NCBI GenBank assembly: GCA_964613805.1
Contig: CAZTJF010000001.1
Location: 245,527 to 309,526 of the forward strand
Origin: XYD12-FULL-36-8 sp964613805
GTDB lineage: Bacteria > Bacteroidota > Ignavibacteria > Ignavibacteriales > Ignavibacteriaceae
Direction: 5' to 3'
DNA: 64,000 bases
How positions within the stretch are numbered: the first letter of the stretch is position 1; the number at the start of each line of letters is the position of its first letter. The notes beneath the pieces are model-generated. The model was not told the DNA's origin. It did no database searches and saw only the letters and a program-made list of their open reading frames with translations. Made by a program: the position numbers and the translations under genes. Below, in pieces: positions 25,531-32,908 of this stretch.

Positions 25531-26067
25531 ATGCCAGAACATGTACAGAAAAAAGAAAGTGTACAAAATAAGTTCTGGTTTGCTCTTTATACAAAGCCAA
25601 GGACAGAATTCAAAGCAGCAAAACAGCTTGAAGCTGTTGGTGTTGAATATTATCTTCCGACAATAGTTAAAATCAGTCAGTGGTCAGATAGAAAGAAAAA
25701 AATTACCGAGCCATTGCTGAGAGGATACATTTTTATTCGATCTGATGAGAAGGAAAGAATACTATCATTGGAACAGCCGTCAATTGTAAGATGTTTAAGT
25801 GAGCACGGACGACCATCTCGAATTCCAAATTGGCAAATTGATAACTTAAAAAAGATGCTTCAAACTACTGCTGAATTCCATATAAAGGAAGGATTGGTTC
25901 CAGGAGCAAAAGTTAAAATTAAGGAAGGTCCTTTTCAAGGCGTAATTGGCGTGGTTCAAGAAGCAGAGGCAGGTAAGTCAATTGTAGTTTCCATTGATCT
26001 TTTAAATCGTTCGGTTATTGCTCACTTACCCAAGGAAAGTGTTTTTGAAATAGTTAGAGACAAATAA
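25531..26067 (+). CDS. NusG paralogue (UpxY/RfaH-like transcription antiterminator)
   Basis: 178 residues from the ATG at 25531; a TTG at 25516 would add five. NusG N-terminal domain: FWFALYTKPRTEFKAAKQLE, YYLPTIVKISQWSDRKKKI, LLRGYIFIR. A KOW domain follows: VPGAKVKIKEGPFQGVIGVV. It lacks the core NusG context of secE and ribosomal protein genes, and has the TKPR(T/A)E N-terminus found in UpxY and LoaP-like specialised NusG proteins. Such factors bind the elongating polymerase and permit read-through of long capsule or polysaccharide operons. It lies 27 bp after ugd, probably in one transcript. Its target operon may be the one beginning near 60.6 kb. Confidence 0.85.
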   Translation: MPEHVQKKESVQNKFWFALYTKPRTEFKAAKQLEAVGVEYYLPTIVKISQWSDRKKKITEPLLRGYIFIRSDEKERILSLEQPSIVRCLSEHGRPSRIPNWQIDNLKKMLQTTAEFHIKEGLVPGAKVKIKEGPFQGVIGVVQEAEAGKSIVVSIDLLNRSVIAHLPKESVFEIVRDK

Positions 26068-26106
26068 TATTTTCAGAGTGCATTTAATAAAGTCGAATAA
26101 GTAATT

Positions 26107-27102
26107 ATGCTTTCACAAACAGATATTATCACATTAAACAAAGGCGATGCGGTAGATCATTTTCTAATCGTAAGAAAATGTGAACTGCGGATGTCTAAAA
26201 CAAATAAGCAATATTTAGCTCTTGAACTTGCTGATAGGTCCCAAGCTGTAAATTCAAACATGTTCGACGGATTTGAGGAGATTTATTCCAAAGTTAAATC
26301 TGGTGATATTGTAAAAGTTAAAGGCACAATTGATGATTATCAGGGTTCGCCACAAATCAAAGTAAAATCAATTAAACCGGCAAAATTTTCTGATGATGTT
26401 TCGGCAATGGATTTTCTGGCTAAATCACAACGCGATTTTGACGAAATGAAAAAAGAGTTTTTCGATCGTGTTGATAAAATCTCTAATCCTAAGCTGCGAA
26501 CTTTAGTAAAAAATATTTTCACCGAGGACAATTTTTTAAAATATTCCTCGGCACCGGCAGGAAAATCTTGGCATCATTCTTACATTGGCGGTTTGCTTGA
26601 GCATACTCTCGAGATAATTAAAATATGTGATTTGATGTGCGACTTTCATTCGGAACTAAATCGTGATTTGCTGATTTGTGGAGCAATGCTGCATGACTTT
26701 GGTAAAATTGAAGAGCTTAGTTTTGAAACAGGATTTGAGTATACCGATAAAGGGAAATTGATTGGACACATTGTGATAGCTGCAATGCTTGTTGAGGAAA
26801 AAATGAAAGAGATAAAAGATTTTCCCGAAGATCTGAAAAACTGCTTGATTCATTTGATTTTAAGTCATCAAGGAAAATTGGAGCATGCTTCACCTGTAGT
26901 TCCCAAAACAGTGGAAGCCATCGCCCTTTATCATGCTGATGAACTTAGCGCTAAGGTTAATGCATATAAAAATGCAATTGCCACAGAATTGAAATCCGAA
27001 AGCAAGTGGACAAGATTCTTGAATCTTGCGGAAACTGATTTATATAAACATGGTATCAATCCCGCAACTGAAAAAAAACTTAACGAATCTTTATTCGATT
27101 AA
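26107..27102 (+). CDS. OB-fold plus HD-domain 3'-5' exoribonuclease, YhaM-like
   Basis: 331 residues. N-terminal OB fold (about 15-95, DHFLIVRKCELRMSKTNKQY and IVKVKGTIDDYQGSPQIKVK) followed by a metal-dependent HD phosphohydrolase domain with SYIGGLLEHTLEI, CGAMLHDFGKIEEL and LSHQGKLEHASP. This is the layout of YhaM, which degrades RNA and ssDNA 3' to 5'. Metal ligands appear intact. It follows the NusG paralogue by 39 bp and precedes a TPR gene by 13 bp, probably co-transcribed. Confidence 0.88.
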   Translation: MLSQTDIITLNKGDAVDHFLIVRKCELRMSKTNKQYLALELADRSQAVNSNMFDGFEEIYSKVKSGDIVKVKGTIDDYQGSPQIKVKSIKPAKFSDDVSAMDFLAKSQRDFDEMKKEFFDRVDKISNPKLRTLVKNIFTEDNFLKYSSAPAGKSWHHSYIGGLLEHTLEIIKICDLMCDFHSELNRDLLICGAMLHDFGKIEELSFETGFEYTDKGKLIGHIVIAAMLVEEKMKEIKDFPEDLKNCLIHLILSHQGKLEHASPVVPKTVEAIALYHADELSAKVNAYKNAIATELKSESKWTRFLNLAETDLYKHGINPATEKKLNESLFD

Positions 27103-27115
27103 ATAAGGAAACAAA

Positions 27116-27904
27116 ATGAATGCATCAAAAAAGTTCTGCAGCATGTTTTTTCTGGCTTTCTTTCTCCTCTGTAATTTTTCTGTTCAAGCTCAAATGGTTG
27201 AAAAGCTCATTGAAGAAGGTGATCAATACATTGAAGAATTTAATAATCAGAGAGCATTAGACACCTATCTTAAGGCAGATAAACTTCATCCAAATAACTG
27301 GGAAGTTCTTTGGAGAGTAAGTCGTGCTTATGTAAATATTGGTGCACATATGCCTGACAAATCAAGTGATCAAAAAGATGCACAGCTTGTTGTTTATCAA
27401 AAAGCTTTTGATTACGCTGATAGAGCTGTCAAGCTTTCGCCGGATAAATCAACTACATTGGTTAGAAGAGCAATTGCGAATGGAAGAATTGCATTGTTTA
27501 AAGGTGTTTTTTCTGTTGCCGGAGTTGTAAATTCAGTTAAGGAAGATTGTGAGTTGGCTATTAAATTAAATAGCGGAGATAAATATACAATTGCCTTGGC
27601 TCATTATATTTTAGGTCGAACTCATGCAAAGATTAGCGAAAAATGGGCACCCGCCCGAGCTGTTTTAGGTCTTGGCTGGGCTGATAACGAAATTGCAATA
27701 ACCCAGTTTAACAAAGCTATCAATCTGTATCCAAATTTTAGAATGTTCTATCTTGACTTGGCTAAATCTTATATTCGTGAAGATGAATATCAGAAGGCAA
27801 GAGAAATGTTGAAAAAAGTTATTGAAAGTCCTAAGAAGGATGAAGATGATGATGATCGTTCGGTCGAGGCAAAAAAACTTCTTGAAGAAATAAAGAACGA
27901 ATAA
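27116..27904 (+). CDS. Secreted TPR-repeat protein
   Basis: 262 residues with a signal peptide (FFLAFFLLCNFSVQAQ). Several tetratricopeptide repeats follow: NNQRALDTYLKADKLHPNNW, FDYADRAVKLSPDKSTT, ITQFNKAINLYPNFRMFY and EYQKAREMLKKVIESPKKD. A strongly acidic stretch lies near the C-terminus (KKDEDDDDRS). Such proteins are common in Bacteroidota/Ignavibacteria, probably periplasmic scaffolds (regulator of microtubule dynamics-like). A TAAGGAAAC site precedes the ATG. Specific role unknown. Confidence 0.82.
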   Translation: MNASKKFCSMFFLAFFLLCNFSVQAQMVEKLIEEGDQYIEEFNNQRALDTYLKADKLHPNNWEVLWRVSRAYVNIGAHMPDKSSDQKDAQLVVYQKAFDYADRAVKLSPDKSTTLVRRAIANGRIALFKGVFSVAGVVNSVKEDCELAIKLNSGDKYTIALAHYILGRTHAKISEKWAPARAVLGLGWADNEIAITQFNKAINLYPNFRMFYLDLAKSYIREDEYQKAREMLKKVIESPKKDEDDDDRSVEAKKLLEEIKNE

Positions 27905-27924
27905 TTTCACAATGGGGGAAATGG

Positions 27925-28665
27925 TTGTTGGAAATTCCATCAATACTAATTGACAAACTAAAATCTGCCAAGACTGTCGTATTTTTTTCTGGTGCAGGAA
28001 TTTCAGCCGAGAGCGGAATCCCGACATTCCGTGGGAAGAATGGAATTTGGAATAAATTTCGCCCCGAAGAGCTTGCCAGCTTTAATGCCTTCATACGAAA
28101 TCCTCAGCTTGTGTGGGAATGGTACAATTATAGAAAATCAATTGTTCATCAATCTAAACCCAATGCAGGGCATCTTGCCATAGTTGAATTTGAAAAATAT
28201 TTTGAGAAAGCAATTGTAATCACTCAAAATGTTGATAACCTTCATCGCAGAGCAGGAAGTAAAATAATTTATGAACTGCATGGAAATATTGAGAAGAATT
28301 TTTGTGTAAAGTGTAAGAAACGTTATGATGACGAATTAGAATTCAAAGAAGGCATTCCTAAATGTTCTTGCGGCGGGTTAATTCGTCCCGATATTGTTTG
28401 GTTCGGAGAATTTCTTCCGCCGGTTCAATTCAATCTTTCAGAAAAAGCGGCTATTAGTTGCGATATTTTTTTTATTGTTGGAACTTCTGCTGTTGTTTAT
28501 CCTGCTGCTTCACTTGTACAAGTTGCAAAAAGTCATGGGGCTTTTCTTGTTGAAGTTAACATTGAAGAAACCGAAGCGTCATCAATTGCAGATGTATCTT
28601 TATTTGGTGAATCTGGAAAAGTTCTTCCGCAAATTGTGGAACAGTTGAAGTTGGCACATAATTGA
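27925..28665 (+). CDS. cobB: NAD-dependent protein deacylase, Sir2 family (CobB-like)
   Basis: 246 residues. VVFFSGAGISAESGIPTFRG (NAD motif), ITQNVDNLHRRAGS, the catalytic histidine in ELHGN, zinc cysteines CVKC and CSCG, RPDIVWFGE and VGTSAVVYPAA are all present. It removes acyl groups from lysines with NAD cleavage. The start is TTG at 27925 (a second TTG follows at 27928), supported by a GGGGGAA ribosome binding site at 27914-27920. Start choice is slightly uncertain. It closes the run of genes that starts with ugd. Confidence 0.93.
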   Translation: MLEIPSILIDKLKSAKTVVFFSGAGISAESGIPTFRGKNGIWNKFRPEELASFNAFIRNPQLVWEWYNYRKSIVHQSKPNAGHLAIVEFEKYFEKAIVITQNVDNLHRRAGSKIIYELHGNIEKNFCVKCKKRYDDELEFKEGIPKCSCGGLIRPDIVWFGEFLPPVQFNLSEKAAISCDIFFIVGTSAVVYPAASLVQVAKSHGAFLVEVNIEETEASSIADVSLFGESGKVLPQIVEQLKLAHN

Positions 28666-28672
28666 AAATAGA

Positions 28673-28795
28673 TTGAAATTGTGAATTCCAAAATTCAAAT
28701 CACAAAAGACAAATAAATCTCAAAATTCAATTATCAATATTCTAACCTTGATATTTGAAATTTTAACGTTATTTGTTATTTGGATTTTGTTGACT
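28673..28795. repeat. AT-rich imperfect-palindrome intergenic repeat
   Basis: The left part (CCAAAATTCAAATCACAAAA around 28688) and right part (TTATTTGTTATTTGGATTTT around 28770) are imperfect reverse complements with a mirrored central region. This fills the spacer between the convergent sirtuin and MarR genes. It belongs to a type of spacer repeat seen widely in environmental genomes. Confidence 0.5.
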
Positions 28796-28800
28796 GGTAA

Positions 28801-29253
28801 TTATTTGTAGGGCTTCAGCCCGATTCTCTTGCAGATTTTTTGAAACTCTATATGTTTCTTCTCCTTAATTCCTTCAAACTCAGCCATTATTGTTTTCAAA
28901 AAAATTGGGAAAACCTTTTCATATAAACTTTTACCGTCACTTGTGAGTTGAATGAGGTAAATGCGTTTGTCATCTTCGTTCTGTTTTTTCTTAATTAATT
29001 TTTGCTTAAGCAGATTATTAACCACCATAGTAATGTTGCCCTCACTGCGAAAAATTTTTTTACCGAGTTCCTTTTGGTTCATTTGCCCTAAGTGGTAAAG
29101 CACATCGAGAGCATAAAACTGACTTTCGGTCAGTCCTTCTATTTCAAAAAGCATATACAAGCGTGAACTTAATGACTCATAAGCTCGCACTAATTTAATG
29201 AATGAATTCAGGCAATTGATTTGTTGTTTGGTTCCCTTGTAATGTGTTCCCAT
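28801..29253 (-). CDS. MarR-family transcriptional regulator
   Basis: 150 residues. Winged-helix core: LTESQFYALDVLYHLGQMNQ, then KELGKKIFRSEGNITMVVNN as recognition helix, and EDDKRIYLIQLTSDGKSLYE as the wing with the MarR DxRxxxxxLT-like pattern. MarR proteins are ligand- or redox-responsive repressors, usually of a divergently transcribed gene. The divergent neighbour here is the Tat-exported metallo-hydrolase at 29492, but a palindromic repeat lies between them. Sensing ligand unknown. Confidence 0.9.
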   Translation of the reverse strand: MGTHYKGTKQQINCLNSFIKLVRAYESLSSRLYMLFEIEGLTESQFYALDVLYHLGQMNQKELGKKIFRSEGNITMVVNNLLKQKLIKKKQNEDDKRIYLIQLTSDGKSLYEKVFPIFLKTIMAEFEGIKEKKHIEFQKICKRIGLKPYK

Positions 29254-29397
29254 TTTTATTGCTTGGATAGTTGATAATGATTTTGAATTTCATAGCAAAA
29301 TATACTTAACAAATAATTTTTCTCTTGATATTATTTTTGTCAGATTGAGCTTAACTGGCTGCTACAGGCAGATCTAAATCTGACATTTGGTATTCTC

Positions 29398-29426
29398 TGT
29401 CACTCTTCGACTCGCTCAGAGTGACA
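29398..29426. repeat. Stem-loop intergenic repeat
   Basis: A perfect 9-bp stem TGTCACTCT/AGAGTGACA with an 11-nt loop containing TCGACTCGCTC. It resembles the GTCATTCTGAGCGAGTCGAAGAATGAC-class spacer palindromes found in many bacteria. It lies within an upstream extension of the next reading frame, showing that the extension is not coding. Confidence 0.6.
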
Positions 29427-29491
29427 ATGCACTAAACACTTGGGTGGGGCTTTTTATTGAATTATTTTTGTACAAGTATTGTTTAGCAAAT

Positions 29492-30451
29492 ATGAAAAAT
29501 ATAAACCGAAGAAAATTTATTAAGCGAATTTTATCAGTATCCATTGCATCGCTGGTAATTCCGCCAATGTTTTTACGAGATTCATCCGCCAAAGCATCAT
29601 CGGCTTATTCAAGGGTGCTGAAACCAACACCCGATATATGGAAAGATGATGAAATTACTATGGCATGGATTGGTCATTCAACCGTTCTGATGAATTTTTT
29701 CGGAGTCAAAATTCTTACTGATCCTGTTCTTTACGAAAGAATTGGTTTATACTTTCTTGGAATGACATTCGGTCCGCAAAGATATTCTGCACCAGCTCTT
29801 GAAATGGAAGAAATTCCTAAACCAGATTTGATTTTGCTTTCCCATGCCCATATGGATCATATGGATTATCACACGTTGTTAACTATCACAGAAAAATTCC
29901 CAAATGAAATTGACTGTATTACTGCATATAATACAATGGATGTAATTACCGATTTGAAATGGAAATCGCTGCAAGAAATGGATTGGGGCAGTGAATTAGA
30001 TTTCCTCGGAATTAATTTCAAAGCTTATGAAGTAAAACATTTTGGCTGGCGTTATCCTTGGGAAAAAGATCGCTCCAAAGGTTATATAGAAGATGGCAGA
30101 AGTTATAACGCATTTGTTCTTGAAAAGAATGGTAAACGAATTTTATTTGGCGGCGATACTGCTTTCACAGAACTATTTCAAAAGGTAGATGGCGGAAACA
30201 TTGATATTGCTATTATGCCTATCGGAGCTTACGTTCCTTGGAGAAAAAATCACTGCAATCCCGAAGAAGCTTTAATAATGGCAAGCGAACACCTAAAGGC
30301 GAAATATTTCGTGCCTATCCATTGTGCAACATTTAAACAGGGAACTGAACCTATTGATGAACCATTAAGTTGGCTGGATAAATCTTGCACGAATTATAAT
30401 ATCAAGGTTGGATTGAATAAAATTGGGCAGACCTTCATTTTATCCGCTTAA
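29492..30451 (+). CDS. Tat-exported metallo-beta-lactamase-fold hydrolase (NAPE-PLD/UlaG-like)
   Basis: 319 residues from the ATG at 29492. The frame remains open to 29387, but that part covers a palindromic repeat. NRRKFIKRILSVSIASLVIP is a twin-arginine signal. The metal site is LSHAHMDHMDYH (HxHxDH), then FGGDTAF and PIHCATF. Together with MAWIGHSTVLMNFFGVKILT this fits the NAPE-PLD/UlaG branch, whose members hydrolyse phosphodiester or lactone substrates. It is expected to act in the periplasm. Substrate unknown. Divergent from marR. Confidence 0.87.
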   Translation: MKNINRRKFIKRILSVSIASLVIPPMFLRDSSAKASSAYSRVLKPTPDIWKDDEITMAWIGHSTVLMNFFGVKILTDPVLYERIGLYFLGMTFGPQRYSAPALEMEEIPKPDLILLSHAHMDHMDYHTLLTITEKFPNEIDCITAYNTMDVITDLKWKSLQEMDWGSELDFLGINFKAYEVKHFGWRYPWEKDRSKGYIEDGRSYNAFVLEKNGKRILFGGDTAFTELFQKVDGGNIDIAIMPIGAYVPWRKNHCNPEEALIMASEHLKAKYFVPIHCATFKQGTEPIDEPLSWLDKSCTNYNIKVGLNKIGQTFILSA

Positions 30452-30467
30452 AACGGATTTACTGATT

Positions 30468-30560
30468 CTTCGTGAAACTCCGTATTTTCTCTGTGCAACT
30501 TCGTGAAATATTTTTTGTTACACGAAGATTCACTAAGGAAACACAAAGAAACACGAAGGA
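30468..30560. repeat. CTTCGTG/CACGAAG palindromic intergenic repeat
   Basis: Nested inverted repeats: inner CTTCGTG (30499-30505) pairs with CACGAAG (30521-30527), and outer CTTCGTG near 30470 pairs with CACGAAG near 30553. It fills the space between the metallo-hydrolase and DinB genes and directly precedes the DinB ribosome binding site. Confidence 0.6.
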
Positions 30561-30565
30561 AAAAT

Positions 30566-31153
30566 ATGACAGTAAATGATCTGATTGAACAGTCACTTGC
30601 AATTGCAGAGCAAAATAAAAAAATAGTTGAACAGAAGTTTTTTAAGCTTTCAAGCGATGACTTAAATAGAAAGACCAACCCAAACTCGTGGAGTGCAGCC
30701 GAATGTTTTCAACATCTTCTATTTACAAATGTAGGTTATCTCAAATATTTCAATGAAGTTGTTAGCAATTCTCAAGATGCAGATAAGATTAAAACATTCA
30801 ATCATTCATCCATTCACCCATTCAAGCACTCCTTCTGGGGAAAATTCGTTTTATATTTTGTTAATCCTAAAACAAAGATGAAATCAAAAACAACCAAAAC
30901 ATTTAATCCATCTTACAGTCAAGTTGAGCCGGATGTATTACAGAAATATCTTTCACAGTATGGTCAGATAGTGGGAGTTGTCAGTAAAATGAGGAATTTA
31001 GATTTGAAAAATTTGAAGATGCCCTCGCCGATAAATGAAAAAATAAAATATAATCTTGGCGATGCAGTTAAAATTTTAGTTCTGCATGATCAGCGCCATA
31101 TTCAGCAAGCAGAAAAGACAATAATAGCTAATTTTAATGGCACACGGATTTAA
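30566..31153 (+). CDS. DinB-family protein (DinB_2)
   Basis: 195 residues from the ATG at 30566 (MTVNDLIEQSLAIAEQNKKI), preceded by GAAGGAAAA. The earlier in-frame ATG at 30503 lies in a palindromic repeat and is unlikely. NPNSWSAAECFQHLLFTNVG and VKILVLHDQRHIQQAEKTI match the DinB/YfiT four-helix fold; the histidines in QHL and HDQRHIQQ are the metal ligands. Many members are metal-dependent thiol transferases or of unknown activity. The stop codon lies inside the repeat at 31144-31206, so the C-terminal residues GTRI derive from it. Confidence 0.85.
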   Translation: MTVNDLIEQSLAIAEQNKKIVEQKFFKLSSDDLNRKTNPNSWSAAECFQHLLFTNVGYLKYFNEVVSNSQDADKIKTFNHSSIHPFKHSFWGKFVLYFVNPKTKMKSKTTKTFNPSYSQVEPDVLQKYLSQYGQIVGVVSKMRNLDLKNLKMPSPINEKIKYNLGDAVKILVLHDQRHIQQAEKTIIANFNGTRI

Positions 31154-31206
31154 CTGATTCAACGGATATGAACAAATTTAAATCGGTTAAAATCAGTTTA
31201 ATTCGT
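31144..31206. repeat. Palindromic intergenic repeat overlapping the dinB stop
   Basis: The arms ACGGATTTAACTGATT (31144-31159) and AATCAGTTTAATTCGT (31191-31206) are reverse complements at 14 of 16 positions. The left arm supplies the DinB stop codon. The spacing and sequence differ from the other repeats in this region. Confidence 0.65.
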
Positions 31207-31232
31207 TCGAAACGTGTTCTATCTATTTACTT

Positions 31233-31769
31233 ATGAAACAAAAATTAGAAAAAGGATTTATTCAGGTATACACCGGCAATGGTAAAGGAAAAACTACGGC
31301 TGCAATCGGACAAGTTGTTCGCTCTGCTGGCTTTGGATTGAGAACATACTTCGTGATGTTCATGAAAGAATTTCCATACAATGAAGTTAAAAGTTTGGAG
31401 AAGCTGAAAGATTTTATCACGATTGTTCAAGTTGGCAAGGATGACTTTGTTTACAAAAAAGTTCCTCCGTCCGAAGAAGAAAAATCGAAAATTAAAAATG
31501 CTCTGAACGAAGTTAAGACTAAAATGCTATGCGGTGAATTCGATTTTATAGTTCTGGATGAAATTTTCGTATCAATTTATTTTGGACTTATCAGCACAGA
31601 AGAAGCCATCTCATTCATTGCTGCAAAACCAGATAATGTAGAGTTAATTTTAACAGGCAGATACTGCCCGCAAGAAATCATAGATAAAGCCGACCTCGTA
31701 ACCGAGATGAAAGAAGTAAAACATTACTACGAAAAAGGTGTGCTGGCAAGAAGGGGAATTGAGTCGTAA
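31233..31769 (+). CDS. cobO: Cob(I)yrinic acid a,c-diamide adenosyltransferase (CobO/BtuR type)
   Basis: 178 residues. The N-terminal IQVYTGNGKGKTTAAIGQVV contains the inverted-type P-loop (GNGKGKTTAA), and FDFIVLDEIFVSIYFGLI and ELILTGRYCPQEIIDKADLV are CobA/CobO signatures. It transfers the adenosyl moiety of ATP to cob(I)alamin or its precursors, giving the coenzyme form. No other cobalamin synthesis gene is in the window, so it probably serves salvage. The window encodes a candidate user of adenosylcobalamin, the CarH-like protein at 43613. Confidence 0.92.
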   Translation: MKQKLEKGFIQVYTGNGKGKTTAAIGQVVRSAGFGLRTYFVMFMKEFPYNEVKSLEKLKDFITIVQVGKDDFVYKKVPPSEEEKSKIKNALNEVKTKMLCGEFDFIVLDEIFVSIYFGLISTEEAISFIAAKPDNVELILTGRYCPQEIIDKADLVTEMKEVKHYYEKGVLARRGIES

Positions 31770-31836
31770 AGTTATACTGTGAGTTGGCTATTTTTGAGCT
31801 GTGGATTATTACACTATTGAATGAATGAATGGTCGA

Positions 31837-32802
31837 ATGAAACAAATAAAAAATATTTTTCTTTCTTTCGTGGGGAGTAATGATGCTGGTAACCTCATCA
31901 AGCAAAATGATGGAGCTATTCTGACAGCGCTTGCAAATCAAAAGTTTGATGAGGTAATTCTTTTATGGAACCAGCCGAAAAGTAAAGAGGTTGATTTCCT
32001 CGCCATTGCTCAATACTTGAAGAAAGAGATTTCAAAAAGGAAGCTTGCTAAGAAAGTCAGCTTGCATGAAATCGCTTTGAGTGATCCCACCGACCACAAC
32101 GAAATTTATATCGCTCTGAAAAATTTTACTGATAAATTGCCCAAAGGTGAGGCGCTGAAATACACCGCAGCAATTTCATCTGGAACTCCCGCAATGCAAG
32201 TCTGCTGGATACTGCTTGCCGAATCGGGAGATTTTTCAGAAACCAATCCTTTGAATCTTATTAAAGTTAGAGACCCAAAGTTTGGCAAAAGTGAAAACAT
32301 ACCTGTAAAAATTGATACTGCACTCCCCAAAATTGTTCGGCTGAAAGAGGAAGTTGAAAATCTTAAAGATGAATTTCTCCCAATTGTTAGAATGGATATT
32401 GATAAGGGAGAAGTGTTCATTGGCGAGCCGCAAATTCCTTTTTCGCCAATAGAGTTTTGCTATTACCGTTATTTTTTAGAATTGGTGATTGAGGAAAAAT
32501 CTCCAGAAAAAATTTCATCACTTGAAACCTCATTACAGTTTGCTGAAAAGATTTATCAATATCATGAGGAAAGTTTTCCAGTGATGGATTTAGCTCGCGA
32601 TGAACTAAGAAAAATGCTGAAGAGCAAAGCAGGAATACCAATCGCAACTTTCCGAGGGAATGTTTCTAAGCTGAATGGAAAAATCAAATCTGTTTTAGGT
32701 GACAGCAATCTATCAAGTTATTTTGAGGTTAGCTCAAGCGGCATTAGGGGAGCAAAGTTTTACGGAATTCAGATACCTTCAAAAAAGATAAAAATCGAAT
32801 AA
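31837..32802 (+). CDS. CARF-domain protein with C-terminal winged helix
   Basis: 321 residues from ATG 31837 (MKQIKNIFLSFVGSNDAGNL); an ATG at 31825 adds four. The N-terminal ~170 residues look like a CARF/RtcR-type Rossmann sensor: IFLSFVGSNDAG, DGAILTAL, FDEVILLWN, DPTDHNEIYIAL and the ligand-site-like ISSGTPAMQVCWILLAESG. The C-terminal ~75 residues (RGNVSKLNGKIKSVLG and GAKFYGIQIPSKKI) resemble the winged helix found behind CARF domains. CARF domains bind cyclic oligoadenylates or other nucleotides; no CRISPR locus is visible here. It is probably a ligand-sensing transcription regulator for the neighbouring accessory genes. Assignment rests on motifs only. Confidence 0.6.
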   Translation: MKQIKNIFLSFVGSNDAGNLIKQNDGAILTALANQKFDEVILLWNQPKSKEVDFLAIAQYLKKEISKRKLAKKVSLHEIALSDPTDHNEIYIALKNFTDKLPKGEALKYTAAISSGTPAMQVCWILLAESGDFSETNPLNLIKVRDPKFGKSENIPVKIDTALPKIVRLKEEVENLKDEFLPIVRMDIDKGEVFIGEPQIPFSPIEFCYYRYFLELVIEEKSPEKISSLETSLQFAEKIYQYHEESFPVMDLARDELRKMLKSKAGIPIATFRGNVSKLNGKIKSVLGDSNLSSYFEVSSSGIRGAKFYGIQIPSKKIKIE

Positions 32803-32814
32803 AAGTTAGTAATG

Positions 32815-32841
32815 CTTTAAAATATCCATGTTATTTTAAAG
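32815..32841. promoter_or_regulatory. AT-rich hairpin between the CARF gene and the DUF1016 gene
   Basis: A 10-bp perfect stem CTTTAAAATA/TATTTTAAAG with a 7-nt loop begins 13 bp after the CARF stop. It has no following T-run, so it may be a weak terminator or a protein-binding palindrome. Confidence 0.4.
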
Positions 32842-32908
32842 TGGGAATTTAAAATAGTGGGGATGATTGCCATATTTGCATAATCAAAATAATGATTAGA
32901 GGTGTTTA

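Noticed and set aside
29387..29491. N-terminal extension of the metallo-hydrolase frame
   Set aside because: This stretch contains a palindromic intergenic repeat, and the twin-arginine signal begins properly at the ATG at 29492.
31154..31232. Possible cobalamin riboswitch before cobO
   Set aside because: The spacer is short and filled by a palindromic repeat; no B12-box-like sequence is visible.
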